Assembly (NCBI RefSeq): GCF_000003815.2
Contig: NC_049996.1
Coordinates: forward strand, 2,404,350 to 2,468,349
Source of the DNA: Branchiostoma floridae
Taxonomy: Eukaryota > Chordata > Leptocardii > Amphioxiformes > Branchiostomatidae
Length of the DNA: 64,000 bases
Direction of reading: 5' to 3'
In this document: one piece after another, positions 1-13,700 of the stretch
Layout: the number at the start of each line of letters is the position of its first letter
Numbering within the stretch: the first letter of the stretch is position 1
The notes under the pieces: generated by a model
The model's database searches: none
The model's input: only the letters and a program-made list of their open reading frames with translations
Told to the model about the DNA's origin: nothing
Position numbers and translations under genes: made by a program

Positions 1-468
1 TCATGTCAAATCGATTCAAATTGAAGTTATATCAGAATTAGATTTTCCAAAAAATTTTATGTAAGAACATAAATCTAGCACTTTCTCTTGATACAATGCC
101 AACAATTGATTCAATTTGAAGTGATTTTTGACTGTATGAAATATTTTCCAGATGCCAATTTATGTCCCAAGGCTTTCATAGCTTTCCTGATATTGTCTAT
201 GATAATCTGTAAATCTTGTCTTTTTGCCAAAAAACATGCCCTGTGGCTGTTATTAGTCCTACCAAGATTGGAGAGTGATTATTCTTGCCTTAGCATTGTA
301 AATTGAGACTTCAAGTTCAATATCAAGAAGCTTAAGTGCACATATTTGACATGGTTAGCTGTCAATATTGTAGGCTATAGCTCATAAAAATGTCATTGTT
401 GCATGATTTAGGTAGTAACACATTGGCAACAAGTCAAGAGATATGCTGCCATTTTTCTTTCATAAGCA

Positions 469-922
469 ACTTAAGTTTAGCCTGGGTACCATCCGAAAAA
501 GACGTTTGCTCTGACGTTTATTATATACTATATACAGTCACTTCTAGCTCTGACATTCATTATACACTATATACAGTCGCTTCTCTGTCTTTTCGTCTGG
601 GAACGGGGACTATCTTAACATCTGGAATCGTCCAAATTTTGGACACAGGTGCTGATTGGTCCCCACATATGAGCGAATTATGGAATGGGTTCAAGCGCTC
701 AATTGAACCGGTGTTACAACACTGGAAATGCCCTCCTATATATATATCCACTTGTGGGAAGGCCTGTTGCCATCGAACCAGCGCTCTAGAACCCATTCCT
801 GATTCCCTCATTAACTGATTTTACCACCAAACAGTTTGAATGTCCAAGTCTCCAGACGGAAAGCAGAAGCGAACATAGGAGCAAACTACTAGTATCCGGA
901 TGGTACATACGCTAACTTAAGT
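469..922. mobile_element. MITE-like element, copy 1
   Basis: Ends are inverted: the left end reads ACTTAAGTTTAGCCTGGGTA and the right end contains its near reverse complement (CGGATGGTAC...GCTAACTTAAG). The interior (TACAGTCGCTTCTCTG, GGTCCCCACATATGAGC, TTCAAGCGCTCA) recurs at 12688-13065. No protein is encoded; the 142-codon ORF across it is not conserved in the second copy. The rest of 1-1767 shows no exon that I can recognise. Confidence 0.6.
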
Positions 923-1524
923 TAGAGTCTGGGTTCAAAGTTTTTTCACTATTAGGGGCCAGTTTCCATTCCTGCATTGCAGCATAGCACCAGTACGTGA
1001 TACAGTGCTATCGCTAACTAAAAACCACGGCGAACACTTCCTTTTCTCCCTAGCACCACAAAATGAAATCCCAGTCTGTGAATTCAAATGAATGTCTTTG
1101 ATTTGCTTACCACAGAAAGCTCAATGTTCATTTAGAAGGCAAAGAGGGTACTTTGCTGATTTGTATTTTCTGTACAGCCAGTTAATTACTGTTAGCCTGG
1201 AGATATGACTAAGGCTTGATAAACTTTCTTTTTCTGGAAGAGCCTGTAGGCCATATCTGTTAATTTGTTTGATGAAGGAAAAGTAACTCAGTCTGGTAGA
1301 ACAATGCAAATTGGAGTCCGGGGCCCAGGATTATGCCTTTAATAGTGAACACAGTTTAAGGGATTTAATACAGATTGAAGGAATCCTCCATGCAAAGTCT
1401 CCTTCATTCTTGACTTCTTCCTTGATTTCTTATTTTAGAATGTAAGAAAGCCATGGATGTAAACATATGCACAGTGCTATAACCTTACTGCCATGTTGAA
1501 TTTGTAGTGTGCATGTGTGGGGGA

Positions 1525-1610
1525 TGTCCCTGTAGCTCAACTGGTAGCTGGTTGCAATAAAAGTGGGAGACCCTGGTTCAGTCCTGGGAAGTGCATCGTG
1601 TAATACTATG
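1525..1610 (+). mobile_element. tRNA-derived SINE fragment
   Basis: Pol III type head: A-box-like TGTAGCTCAACTGGTAGC and B-box-like TGGTTCAGTCCTGG. The acceptor stem does not close, so it is not a tRNA gene. It lies in a DNAJC10 intron. Confidence 0.5.
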
Positions 1611-1767
1611 TAGATATCAGCAAGTATTTGCCAGATAGCAGTTCCTTACCCAACTGGATATGATTCTGGAAATGTCAGACTATTTAGATAGCTTCCACTA
1701 TCTTTTGTGAGTGACATGTATATGAGTGTTAACTTTGTTTGTAATCTCTCATGTATTTTGATTGTAG

Positions 1768-4700
1768 AAAATGCGTGAAGGCCTGAGGAAAGGAGAGGAG
1801 CAGTCCTGGCTGTTACACTTCATGGTGGGGAATGATGTGGACCTGGAGCTCAGGAAACTACCTGCCCTGCTGGAGGACATGAATGTAAGGCAACTGACTA
1901 GTATCATTATAATGATAACACAAAGTAGGAGAAAATAACATTTTCTGGCTTAGATTACTAAGAAGGGAAAAGAAGAGAGAAGAAGACAAAGTTATATGCT
2001 AGACCAGGGCTCAAAATACTGGGTGCATGTGCACCCAGGTGCACCCAGAATCGGAGCTGTGCACCCAATTATTTTCAGTGGGTGCACAGGGTGCACCCAA
2101 ATATTTTCTTAGGTTTATGTATATAAAGATATCAAAGTTTACTAGTATACATCATATTCTTGACATGATGAGATCTAAGTGTTAGAAAGATGATAAAAAT
2201 GTCTGTCATGGTACTTGTTTAAGAATTTGATAGCTTGTAACTAAGTTTTGTTATTAGGTTATTACTTAAATTTAAGTGGTGCACCAAAAATTTTTTGGGT
2301 GCACTTTTTAAGCCGGGTGCACCAGTGCACCTTATCCCAAAAATGAATTTCGAGCCCTGTAGACTATGATACCATGATGATAGAATATCTTCGTCAATGA
2401 TAAAAGTGTGATTATTCCAGCAGCAATTTTGACCATCTTGTTAGTTTCAGCCACAGATGCAATGTGCAGCATTCCCAAAGATAGTAAGCAGTATTTTCAC
2501 ATGGACAGGTGGTATAGTAATGGTCTGTGTATTGAAGTGAGACATTTCATCTCAGATATGCAGGTTTCAGTGTGCAAGCCTATAGTATATGCTTTCACAT
2601 GGAATAGAATCTATTACATAGCAAACTATGTTGGTGATTTTTCAGATTGGCAGAATAAACTGCAGTAACAGTCGAGAGTTGTGCAGGAACCTCCACATCA
2701 GACACTACCCCTCCATAGCTGTCTTCAAATCAAAGGGTGGGCATGAAATACATCATGGTAAGTTCTATGTCCCTTTTTGTTCTTCTTCATTATGAAATTC
2801 TCATGTGTTATGATATGAAGGTAAATGGGTCACTGTAATATGTGATACATCAGAGGCAGTGGCAGGAAGTTTTGTATGGGGTGGGTAAGATACTGATTGC
2901 TGAATTTTCACCATGTGGATGGGTGATGATGCATGACAATCACAAGGAGTCCGGGGATGCTCCCTGTGAAAATTTAGAAATCTAGACCCGAAAATGCTAT
3001 TTCCTGCATTTGGAAGGACAAATTTTCCTTGTAGACTAAGCTAAATTTGATTAAATTTGTATTTTTGGTGGGGCAACATTATTTTTCCAGGGGATAAGGA
3101 ATGGTAGCATAATCACATGTAATTCAGCACTAAGGACAGGACCTGAGCAGAAAATGTACTGTGTTACCAAAGTACTCTTCTGGTTCTCGTTTCTTGTAAA
3201 AGGTACTAGACCAGAGATTTTCGTAACTTTTCTATCTTAATTTTCAACAATATCTGAACAAAACAAAAAATCAGTAGGAGTTTGTCCTTAAATATGGCAG
3301 TTATGTTTTCTCTGTATCTTAACTTATCACGTTGTATTCAGTATGTCTATAGGATAAGAAAAGTTTCTTGGGGGAAACAATTCTCATGAGAATACTTTAA
3401 TTGTTTTCCAGGGCAGGATGACTGCCCATGACATTGTGAACTTTGCTAAAGAAGCTTCAGCTTCAAATGGTAGAAGTGTTAAGNNNNNNNNNNNNNNNNN
3501 NNNNNNNNNNNNNNNNNNNNNNNNNNNNNNNNNNNNNNNNNNNNNNNNNNNNNNNNNNNNNNNNNNNNNNNNNNNNNNNNNNNNNNNNNNNNNNNNNNNN
3601 NNNNNNNNNNNNNNNNNNNNNNNNNNNNNNNNNNNNNNNNNNNNNNNNNNNNNNNNNNNNNNNNNNNNNNNNNNNNNNNNNNNNNNNNNNNNNNNNNNNN
3701 NNNNNNNNNNNNNNNNNNNNNNNNNNNNNNNNNNNNNNNNNNNNNNNNNNNNNNNNNNNNNNNNNNNNNNNNNNNNNNNNNNNNNNNNNNNNNNNNNNNN
3801 NNNNNNNNNNNNNNNNNNNNNNNNNNNNNNNNNNNNNNNNNNNNNNNNNNNNNNNNNNNNNNNNNNNNNNNNNNNNNNNNNNNNNNNNNNNNNNNNNNNN
3901 NNNNNNNNNNNNNNNNNNNNNNNNNNNNNNNNNNNNNNNNNNNNNNNNNNNNNNNNNNNNNNNNNNNNNNNNNNNNNNNNNNNNNNNNNNNNNNNNNNNN
4001 NNNNNNNNNNNNNNNNNNNNNNNNNNNNNNNNNNNNNNNNNNNNNNNNNNNNNNNNNNNNNNNNNNNNNNNNNNNNNNNNNNNNNNNNNNNNNNNNNNNN
4101 NNNNNNNNNNNNNNNNNNNNNNNNNNNNNNNNNNNNNNNNNNNNNNNNNNNNNNNNNNNNNNNNNNNNNNNNNNNNNNNNNNNNNNNNNNNNNNNNNNNN
4201 NNNNNNNNNNNNGTCCACTGTTTATCACACACAATGTCGTTGGCAATCGGCACTGCCAAGTCTTGCAGACAATAGGTGCAATCTATAACAATAGGTTAGA
4301 GCCTCATTTGTAACAATTGGCTGATGCCAATTTGGCCAATTTGTAACAATAGTGTAGTTTGTAACAATTATAGGACTAATCTGTACTTGGTGACACTAGG
4401 GCCAAGTTATTTACTTTAAAAGCTACATCCAAGAATTCCCTGTCAGCACTTGCTCTAAGAATGTAAAAAGTTCAGCCATACATATATGGATCAAATTTTA
4501 TTTCAAATTCGGATTTAATGGTAAGTACATTTATGTCATACCTGTGACGCGAAAACGTTCGATTTGGGTGTTCCGGACCAGGCGGTACGCTTCCGTATCG
4601 CACATGTTCAAAAGGCGTATCACACAGGCTCCATTCAAATAAATCAAACTGTTTCGAGCGGGCCGAATACGGCACGGTTGGCAATTCGAATACCTGATTC

Positions 4701-7700
4701 GGACGTTGGAACATTGCTGTTGCAACACTTTTTGTTCGAGGGCACCAAATTTGTTCAACTTCTGGCGCATTTTGCATCAAAACATGGGTTTTCTCAGGTG
4801 GGTATGACATAAAAAAAAAAAAACACGGTGTATTCCGCATCACCCTCGGTCTCAGCTCTCCCGCGGTCAGGCTGATACCTTGGGCGATACGGAATACACC
4901 GTGTTGTATTCTATATGTATGTCACTTTGGCTCAACTGGTAGCAGCCTCACAGTTAAGCTTCTGGGTGCAATTAGCTGGCAGTTGGTAGACCTCCGTTCA
5001 ATCCTGCATCCATTGTTCAGAAGGGACACAAAGTCAGGGTCCCATATATTGAGAAGGTGCCTCAAGCATATTAAATGGAAGGGCAAGCAACCCTTCCTTG
5101 CAAGGAAACTTACTGCTCTTAGTGCCACTTAGCACTACAAGGGTCTGAATGAATGATTGTATTGCCCTTTTCCAAGAAGTTTTGTTTGGGGCCTGTGTGT
5201 TTATGCTTTGTGTGTGTGTGTGTGCGTGTGTGTGTGTGCGTGTGTGTGTGTGTACGTGTGTATTGGCACTGCAGTCTCAATATGTTCTGTGCAATTTCTG
5301 TATTCTGTTCTCCGAGAGGGGTGAAGTCTGCTATCTCTGATTGCCTTGTTCCCCTTATCCCAGTGGTGCCCTCCTTGCCGTATGCTGCTACCAGAGTGGA
5401 GAAAAGCCTCTAGATCACTGGACGGGACTGTCAGCTTTGGCACTGTGGACTGTACCATCCACAATGTCTTGTGCAACAAAGTGAGTACGGCAAACTGTGG
5501 TAATATCACAGATGAAAGAGCAATCAATGGAGCTCCTTGAAATATTGGGAGTTTCTGTGAATTTCTTCATATCATACTCATAGCCCAATCCTTATCATTT
5601 GCTTAAACAGTTGTTACTTAAGAAGTCCCAAGCCACCTGGTGTCCTAAACTTAGGTCATTGACCTCACTTAGCAGACTATTCCACTACACTCAGGAAGGG
5701 GGTGTCAGTCTGTACTGTACTACCTGAAAATGCTGCTAGAGGGCCCATAATTGCCATGTATCTCAGGGACCTTAATAGCTAGTACACATATACCAAAATT
5801 TATACATCAACTTCGTCGAAACGATCTTGAAAAGTATCTGCATACGCACTCACAAACACACAAGAAAAAGTAACAGTAGAACTGAACATCCTTGCTTCCT
5901 GCTACTTAACCCTATAACCAATGGAGTATTGGTAGTTGGATGACTACTTCAGTGTGTCAAAGGTAAAGATGTTATGATCGGATGATGTCAGCAGGACTTT
6001 TCTATCTTGGGAACCAAGGAGGTCTATGACCTTCCTTGTTGGAGGCAAGCCAAGAAGAAGGAAAGGTCGAAAAATCTAATTTGTCCCTTGGGTAGGCACA
6101 GTCAAATGTCACCACATCTTCCTACTACAGTTGATGGAGAAGGAAGTCAGGCGGAATGATGTACACTGGTGTGTTTTAATGGTATAGTCATGCTTGATTG
6201 AGAAGTGATGCTTCATAGAGAATTGTGGAGGGCTGTTGAATATACTGTAAATGTTGCGTTGCTTGGATTCCTCCATCATGCATACCATGTTTGGCTCTTG
6301 GGAAAGGCACCTGACGGGAATTTTCTAACCTGTGATGATGAAAAAGTCATACCTTAAACTTCACAGGGATTTAAATTTGCAGTAAATTTGTGGCGTCGGG
6401 AATGGCGTAACTGGTAGAGCGTTCGGCTCGGAACCTAGAGGTTCTGAGTTCGATCCCCACCGTGCCCGCCCCGGCGTTGTGCCCTTGGGAAAGGCACTTT
6501 ACACGACCTTCCTCTCTTCACCCAGGTGTAAAAATGGGTACCTTCTGTCTGTACCGTGTATGTGGCACTGTTAATATAAGTTACAAAACTTGAGTGCAGT
6601 GCCATATTGTCCCCGTCTGTCCAAAAGCAAAAATAGAAAAAAAAAAAAAAAATTTGCGGTATGTAGAAAATGGAGTGTTCACAGTGTATTTTTTACTTAG
6701 TAGTTGATGTAGGTGGGCTAAAGACAGAACAAGCATTTTTGCTGTGCAAGTTTGCAGTAAAATGGTTATACCATGCATGAAAGCCATAAACATTGTACCA
6801 CCACAAAAGTTCCACATTTACAATACTATAAGTCTTGAAAAGTTTGTATTGGATTTACTTGCTTGCTTAAGTCAAGTCCATCCGGTCTCGAGTTGTGATG
6901 GCAGACCATGCGTCCCTGTGGATCATTGCTTGTTGTAGGTTGTCAACTTCAAGGCCAGTGTCTTTCCTGAGCATGTCTATGTAAGCATGACACTGTAAAT
7001 TTAGTGCTTCCATAATGATTGTAAGAAAAATAAAAGTCCCATAGCCTTTTTGAGGTCATAAGGGCAGTGCCTGGTTGTTAATCCACTGTGTCTAGGGCAT
7101 AGTATTGGAAGGTGGAGCCCATCCCTCTCCTTCCACTGCCTTTTATATTCCCAACCGAAGTCAGGTACCTGTTTTTACACCTGGGTGGAATGAAGAATAG
7201 TTTATCCCAAGAATGCAGTGTCCAGCTTGGAATGCCAGAAATCAAACCTGTGACCAGTTCTCAATTTCTTGTCCATTTTATCACTGGTCATGGTTTTGAC
7301 TATTTGACAAATGATTGCGACTACTGTACTGCAACATTGCTTCAACTTAAAACACAGCAAAAGTCTTGAAGTTCTTTTCCGTCCTACTACAAGATGAATC
7401 TGCCTCAATCATAACCAAATTTTACAGTACAGTAAAAATTCATGTCAGATTGTGGAAGCCTGTACATTCAACTCCCAACTCTCCCAGTTGAAGTAGCCTC
7501 TTTGCACCAGATCTGTACCATTTACATTTGTACTTCATGATTCAACAGGGAAAAGGCAAAAGTAATTTGAGTGCCCCACCTTTCACTCCTCACGTTTTAT
7601 TGCATCTGACTGCGGCAATATTTATGTCCTTGTCCATCCACCAACACACAGGAATTATCACCTAAGTGACTAGGGAAGGTTTTTCCTTACACCCAGCGTG

Positions 7701-10700
7701 TGTCTAATAGCCTCTGTCATTTTTCATACTGTAGAAAATGTATTAAGAACAAGTGTAAGAGTTATAGCACGCGAGTCTACGTTTACACACGGGAATCCAC
7801 AACACAAGGCTCCAATTTTCGTACACAGTACCAAGAGACCGATTTGAAATGAGTAGTAGGCCATGAGGACACGCGTGACATACTGTTATGAGTCTTGATT
7901 TGCAGTGCGGTATTCACAGTACGACGCTTCGTACAACCTTACTACACCCTGTACGTCTTGTGATTTCAATGAAGAAGAAACCATAAGGACAGGACTGGCA
8001 TATGCACAGTTGCTAAGTGTCCTTAGAGAATAAACTTAATCCAATTTAAGGCAGGAGGATTTGAGGAGCCTAGGGCAAAAATCAGGAACGTGTGACCCAG
8101 AAAACTTGTGATGTATAGTATACTAGGCTAAACTGAATGCTACCCTTCTTACATGATAAAATAACCTATTTACCTTTGCCAGAATGGCTAAGGTTATGTT
8201 TTGGGCTTGTGAGTCTGTCTGTGTGTCTGTGTGTTAACAGCATAACTCAAGAAGCCTTGGATGGATCCCGATAATATTTGGTAGGTGGGTAGGGGTCGGG
8301 AAAACAAAGGTCAAGTTCGATAATGGGCCCCCTAGCGGCTTGCTAAGGTACTGCAGCAGAACCTCAATTTTTGATATCTCGTGTTCTGGACATGCTGTGA
8401 TCATGATTTTCGAGTGGTAGATAGCCCTCGAGGCAGAGAGTCAGTGCTGTGAGTTTGGGCCCCCTAGCGGCTTTTTTGGAACTGCAGGCGCCGGTTTCCT
8501 TTCAAACTTTGGACGAGAATAACTCTACAACGTGTTGACGGATCGTCATGATTTTTGGTATGTAGATAGAATGAGTGATGACTTACATAATGGTATACTA
8601 ATTATGCAAATCAGCAGCTAATTTGCATAATTAATGAGGAAAAATTATAAATCCACTACATTCCATGATAGGACTTTCAAACTTGTCACATATGTAGCTG
8701 GGAAGGAGAGAAATGTCGACAGATATCAATTATGCAAATGATGGCCTCATTTGCATAATTAATGAGAAAATATGAACATGTTGACGGATCATCATGTTTT
8801 TTTGTATGTAGGTAGCGTAAGTGAAGACCTACATAATGAGATACCAATTATGCAAATCAACAGCTAATTTGCATAATTAATGAGGATATTTATAAATTCA
8901 CTACATTCCATGATAGGACTTTAAAACTTGTCACATATGTAGCTGAGAAAGAGAGAAATGTCAATACATATTTATCATGCAAATGATGATCTCATTTGCA
9001 TAATTAATGAGAAAATATTAACGTGTTGACGGATCGTCATGATTTTCGGCATGTAGATAGCCTAAATGAAGACTTATATAATGTGATACTTATTATGCAA
9101 ATTAACAGCTAATTTGCATAATTGATTAGGAAATGTTCATAAATCCACTGTATTCCATTATAGTACTTTCATCAATGAAAGTTGTCACATATGTAACTGA
9201 GAAAGAGGGAAGAGAGTAAGAGGTGTATTTAAAGACTTTGAAAGAGAATAAGTCAAGAATGGATCAAAGGATCATCATGATTTTTGGTATGCTAATAGCT
9301 TAAGTAATGCTTGCTACAATTTGATATCAATTGATTGTAACTTGGGATCTAATTTGCATAATCAATGCCAAAATTTTATAAACCAACTCCAAGCATATAA
9401 TTATAAAGAAAATGAAATGAGTAACGCATTTGTCTACAGACATCATTCTGCATAACAAACCTGGTTTATTTGGCAAAGGTATGTGTTCGTGGAACTCTAG
9501 TTAGTATATGGATTTGGTATATGGAAATTGGATTATGGTTACAACAACTTTAAGGATAAGTGCAGGGCAAAGTGAATGCTACCCTAGGCCTTCTTATGTG
9601 TCTAAGGAACCAAGCAATTTATAGGGATTTTTAAGAAACAATAGTTCAACAATAGACTTCCACTACATACATACATGTATCATCATGACAACATTTCACA
9701 TTCAATACAATATCGCAAGTACCAATGCCAATTTCGTTTTTGTTATTCTAATTTCATATGGATGAATATGATCTAAAATATTTTCAAATAACTCAGTAGC
9801 CAAGCCAACAAAAAAATTCTGACCATTCTGTGTACCAAAAGAAACATGTACAAAAAAAAATCCATAGGGTTTTTACCTTGTTATAAGAAGAAATGAACAA
9901 TTGACCCTTTAACTAAGCCAGGTAATACTCTAGTTATGAATCTACTCTCATGTCAGAACCTTTGTACAGAACTAGCTTTTCTCTGATCAATAGTTAGGTA
10001 AGGAATCGAGGTAGACAGCGAGGTCGGTGACCCCAATTTTCAGCACATTGGTCAAGCTCCCTCCACTGTCCGGCACACCAAATTGACTGATAGTAAGGCC
10101 ATCCCACATACCATTTGGGATACAATTACTAAAGCCGCTGGGCCATTAGGCCACAGTATCTCCATAATGCGGGATAATGAATTTGTCAGACAGAATTGCA
10201 AGGAGGGTATTGATGGGGGTTATTGATACACAGTATCTCCATAATGTGGGATAATGAATTTATCAGACAGAGTGGCAGGGAGGGTATTGATGGGGGTTAT
10301 TGATACACAGTATCTCCATAATGTGGGATGATGAATTTGTCAGACAGACTGACAGGAGGGTATTGATGGGGGTTATTGATTATGAATGGGTTTTCTGACA
10401 CCGGGGGATTCGGGTCAACGGAGATGTAGCGAGCCTGGAAGATTTCTGTTGTCTGAGTAAAATCTGTTGTAATCCTTTAACAGATGACTTGTCACCTTAG
10501 AGACGACGACTTTGTTTCTAAAATAGAGCTGAGGTTAAACATTTCCTAGTGTAGTATCACTAAGAGCTTGTTATTCAGAGGAAAATGCAAAACTTAAGTA
10601 TGGCTCATATATGTTTTTAGTACTGCATACCTGGTAAACCGCCTCATGGCGTAACACACCAGGTTTGTACTTAATAGTACAAGCTTCATATTCGACAGAT

Positions 10701-13700
10701 TCATTTGATCCAATTCATATCACTACTCTTTTTTATAAGTGTGGTAGGTTCTTCTACATACTTGAGGTTTGGCTCCTCAAACACGTAACTTCCATTTAAT
10801 GTGCTATCCAAGGGACAGCCCTAACTGCAGTTTGGTACGGTACTCATTTTTACCTGAGTGAAGTGAGGAAATTTGTGTTGAAGTGCTTTTTCCAAGGGCA
10901 CAGCTTCAGCAGGGCAAGTCAGGAGATCCAAACTCTGGACCTCCAGGTTCTGGGCCAAATTCCCTACCATAACAAGAAATTTTTGTATGATTACAAAACC
11001 TTCTACAGAATATTGCAATCAAATCTTAACATGAATGCAGTACCATACATATATACAGTCAAACCAAGGACAGTTGAAAATAGTATATTTTCTGAAACCA
11101 CGTCCTGTCCTTGGTGCTGAATAAAAGGTACTACTGCTACCATTCCTAACCCTTGGTGCTGAATGACACATAGTCAGTTAAACCTGTTCAAGTGACCACC
11201 TCTACGCAAGGACCACCTGGCCAAAGTGAATTTTTGCATTGACACAAGCATTAAGAAGCCTGTCTATAGTGACCCTGTAGACCAGATTTTGTCAGTCCCC
11301 CCCAATGGTCTTCTTGGGCAGTTTTGTCTGTACACTTAACGAACAACCTGCATACAAAAGATCCACGTTGAAAAGACTATGTGACATGTAAGTACACGTT
11401 GTCTGTCCTGTAGGTTAATGTACATGCATGACATGTTAGATTACTGATGGCATTACCCAAAGGTATAAATACCGTAAGTTCTGTTGCAGTACCATAAAAA
11501 GAGGTTGCTTGCGGTCCCATTATCGAAATTGACCTTTCATTTCTGGGCCACTCCCCACCTACCAAAAGTCTTTACCTTTCATCCATAGCTTCTAGAGTTA
11601 TGCTGAAAATGAAAGTCAACAACAATTAAAAAGGACCTAAAATATAGCCTTATTGGTTTTAATCATAAACTTAAACATATCAGTATAACACAAGTATTTA
11701 CAATAAGTTGAACTAAATGATTGAAAAACATTGTACCAACTTGTATGTACTGTAACTTTCAGTTACGTTTTTCTTTGCCCAATGGACTTTCCACTACGTC
11801 AGAATGAAGTCTGTTTCGGGTGATAGGAAGCAAAACCATTATCTTGATCAAAGTTAGCACCAAGAATAATCTGTAGTACAGTCTGTAAGTCTTCTAGAAG
11901 ACTTTCCATATTGCCTGAAAACAAATACCCACAGTAAAGCCATAAAGAATCAGATTCTGTAATGCTCTAGTAAGTTTTAAGCCTTTTACCCAGCATACAG
12001 TCCACAATGGATAGAATTCTCCATATAGATGACTTCTAAATTTGATGCCTGCCTTGAAGGTGCTACGAAAACCATCAACCCAGCGTTATCTAAATCTCCA
12101 GACTTCACTTTCCTTGTGAATGTGACATCAAACAGAAAACTCTGGCTTACTAAGGGATGAAGAATCCCTCCAAGAAAGAAGTTCCATTTGGTATTTTTTG
12201 ACCAAAGGAAGCCCCCAAATCCAGGTTTTCCTTTTATCTCCTAGCCATCTTTCAGGTTGTGTTATAGCTGTTTGGCAGGTTCATTTTTTTGCTAAAGGCA
12301 AGTAATGTTTTTGGATGACAGTCAGAGGTGCAAGGCTTTTATTTTAGAACTTTTGTTCCCCTCTAGACATTGTCAATGTGGCAATTCAAGAAATAATGAT
12401 AATGGGAAAATATGTCTTATGTTAGCTTTCAGTGTACTTACATTTGGTACACCAAAGAGGTAGCCATGAGTAAAGTTGTGGATGAGAAGTTTGTGCAGTA
12501 GTTCTAGAAGTGAAATTAGTTCAGTGGTTATGGAAGTGACACTAGTGTGGTAGTCTTGACTACATGTATGATTGACAATCCAATTTGGTAAGTGATGCTA
12601 GGCTACTACACAAGTGTCACTAATTTGTACGCTTCGTAAAAACAGGAACAAAAGACTATTTACCATCTTGTTGGCAATGACACAATTTAGCCGCCAACCA
12701 TCCAGAAAGTAGTTTGCAATTATTATACACTATGTACAGCGACTTCTCACTTTGATATTTGTTATAGCCCTAATACAGTCGCTTCTCTGCTGTTCTGTCT
12801 GGGATCCTTGACTACTTTAACATCTGGAAGCATCAAAATTTTGTATGGGGGCTTATTGGTCCCTACACATGAGCAAATGAAGGAATGAGTTCAAGCGCTC
12901 ATTTAAACAGGCATTCCTGAAATGCCCTCCATTCGCTTGTTGTCCTTATTTCACTCAACTGACATTAACTGACATCATCACCAAAAAGTTTGAATGTACA
13001 GTTCCCCAAACGGGTAGCAAAACCTAACATACGAGTGAAATATAACCCGGATGGTACCCAGGCTAGAATACAGCAACAAAAAACTACAAAACATTTAGCA
13101 GTCTCCATTTTGCAGATGTATTTTTCATCTTTTGTTGTGCTCTTGCATAGATTTGGCATCTGCAGATGATGTCACCCATAAAATTGACTTGCTGTGGCCT
13201 AAGACATCACATTTTGCTGACAGAGATAGGATTCTAATGTTCCTGCCAAGATATCTCAGGAAGTCTGTCTATCTCCTCTTTAATCTTGTAGCCATTGAAG
13301 GCTGCGTTATGTATGATGGGTAGATCTAGAGAGGGGCAAGCAAAGCATGTCCTTTATCATGGCAAGTCCTGGAGGGTAAGATACCATTCGAGAGAGGATG
13401 GAACAGGGATGTTACCTGGGGAAAGGAAGGCCGGAAAGCTGGCTTTGAATAGAATATGAAATGTGTGTACATTATGCTGTCTAATGTATACTTGGATAAC
13501 GTACATGGTACGTTCTACCATTTTGAAGAGATTCTTTTCTGCTAAAATGTGACAGAAATTTCTATCACTGCTAGTTTGTTATTTATAGAATTCTGCAGCA
13601 TACACTATGTCAGAGTGTCAAAAGATGTTCAATGTCTTTTCATTGTTGTCTACAAATTGTTTTGGAAAATGCCTGTCTTGGATATAGTCTATAATTTTCT

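Noticed and set aside
390-818. 142-codon plus-strand ORF
   Set aside because: It lies within a MITE-like element, has no domain resemblance and is not conserved in the second copy.
3384-4288. Five ORFs of 250-290 codons through the N gap
   Set aside because: They are almost entirely undetermined bases; only the DNAJC10 exon edge at 3412-3483 is real.
4472-4843. 123-codon minus-strand ORF
   Set aside because: Reverse of the composite repeat element; both strands are open and no family is recognised.
6391-6470. tRNA gene
   Set aside because: A and B boxes are present, but the acceptor stem does not pair and a SINE body with poly-A follows. The same applies to 1525, 4921, 15130, 37520, 41027 and 44498.
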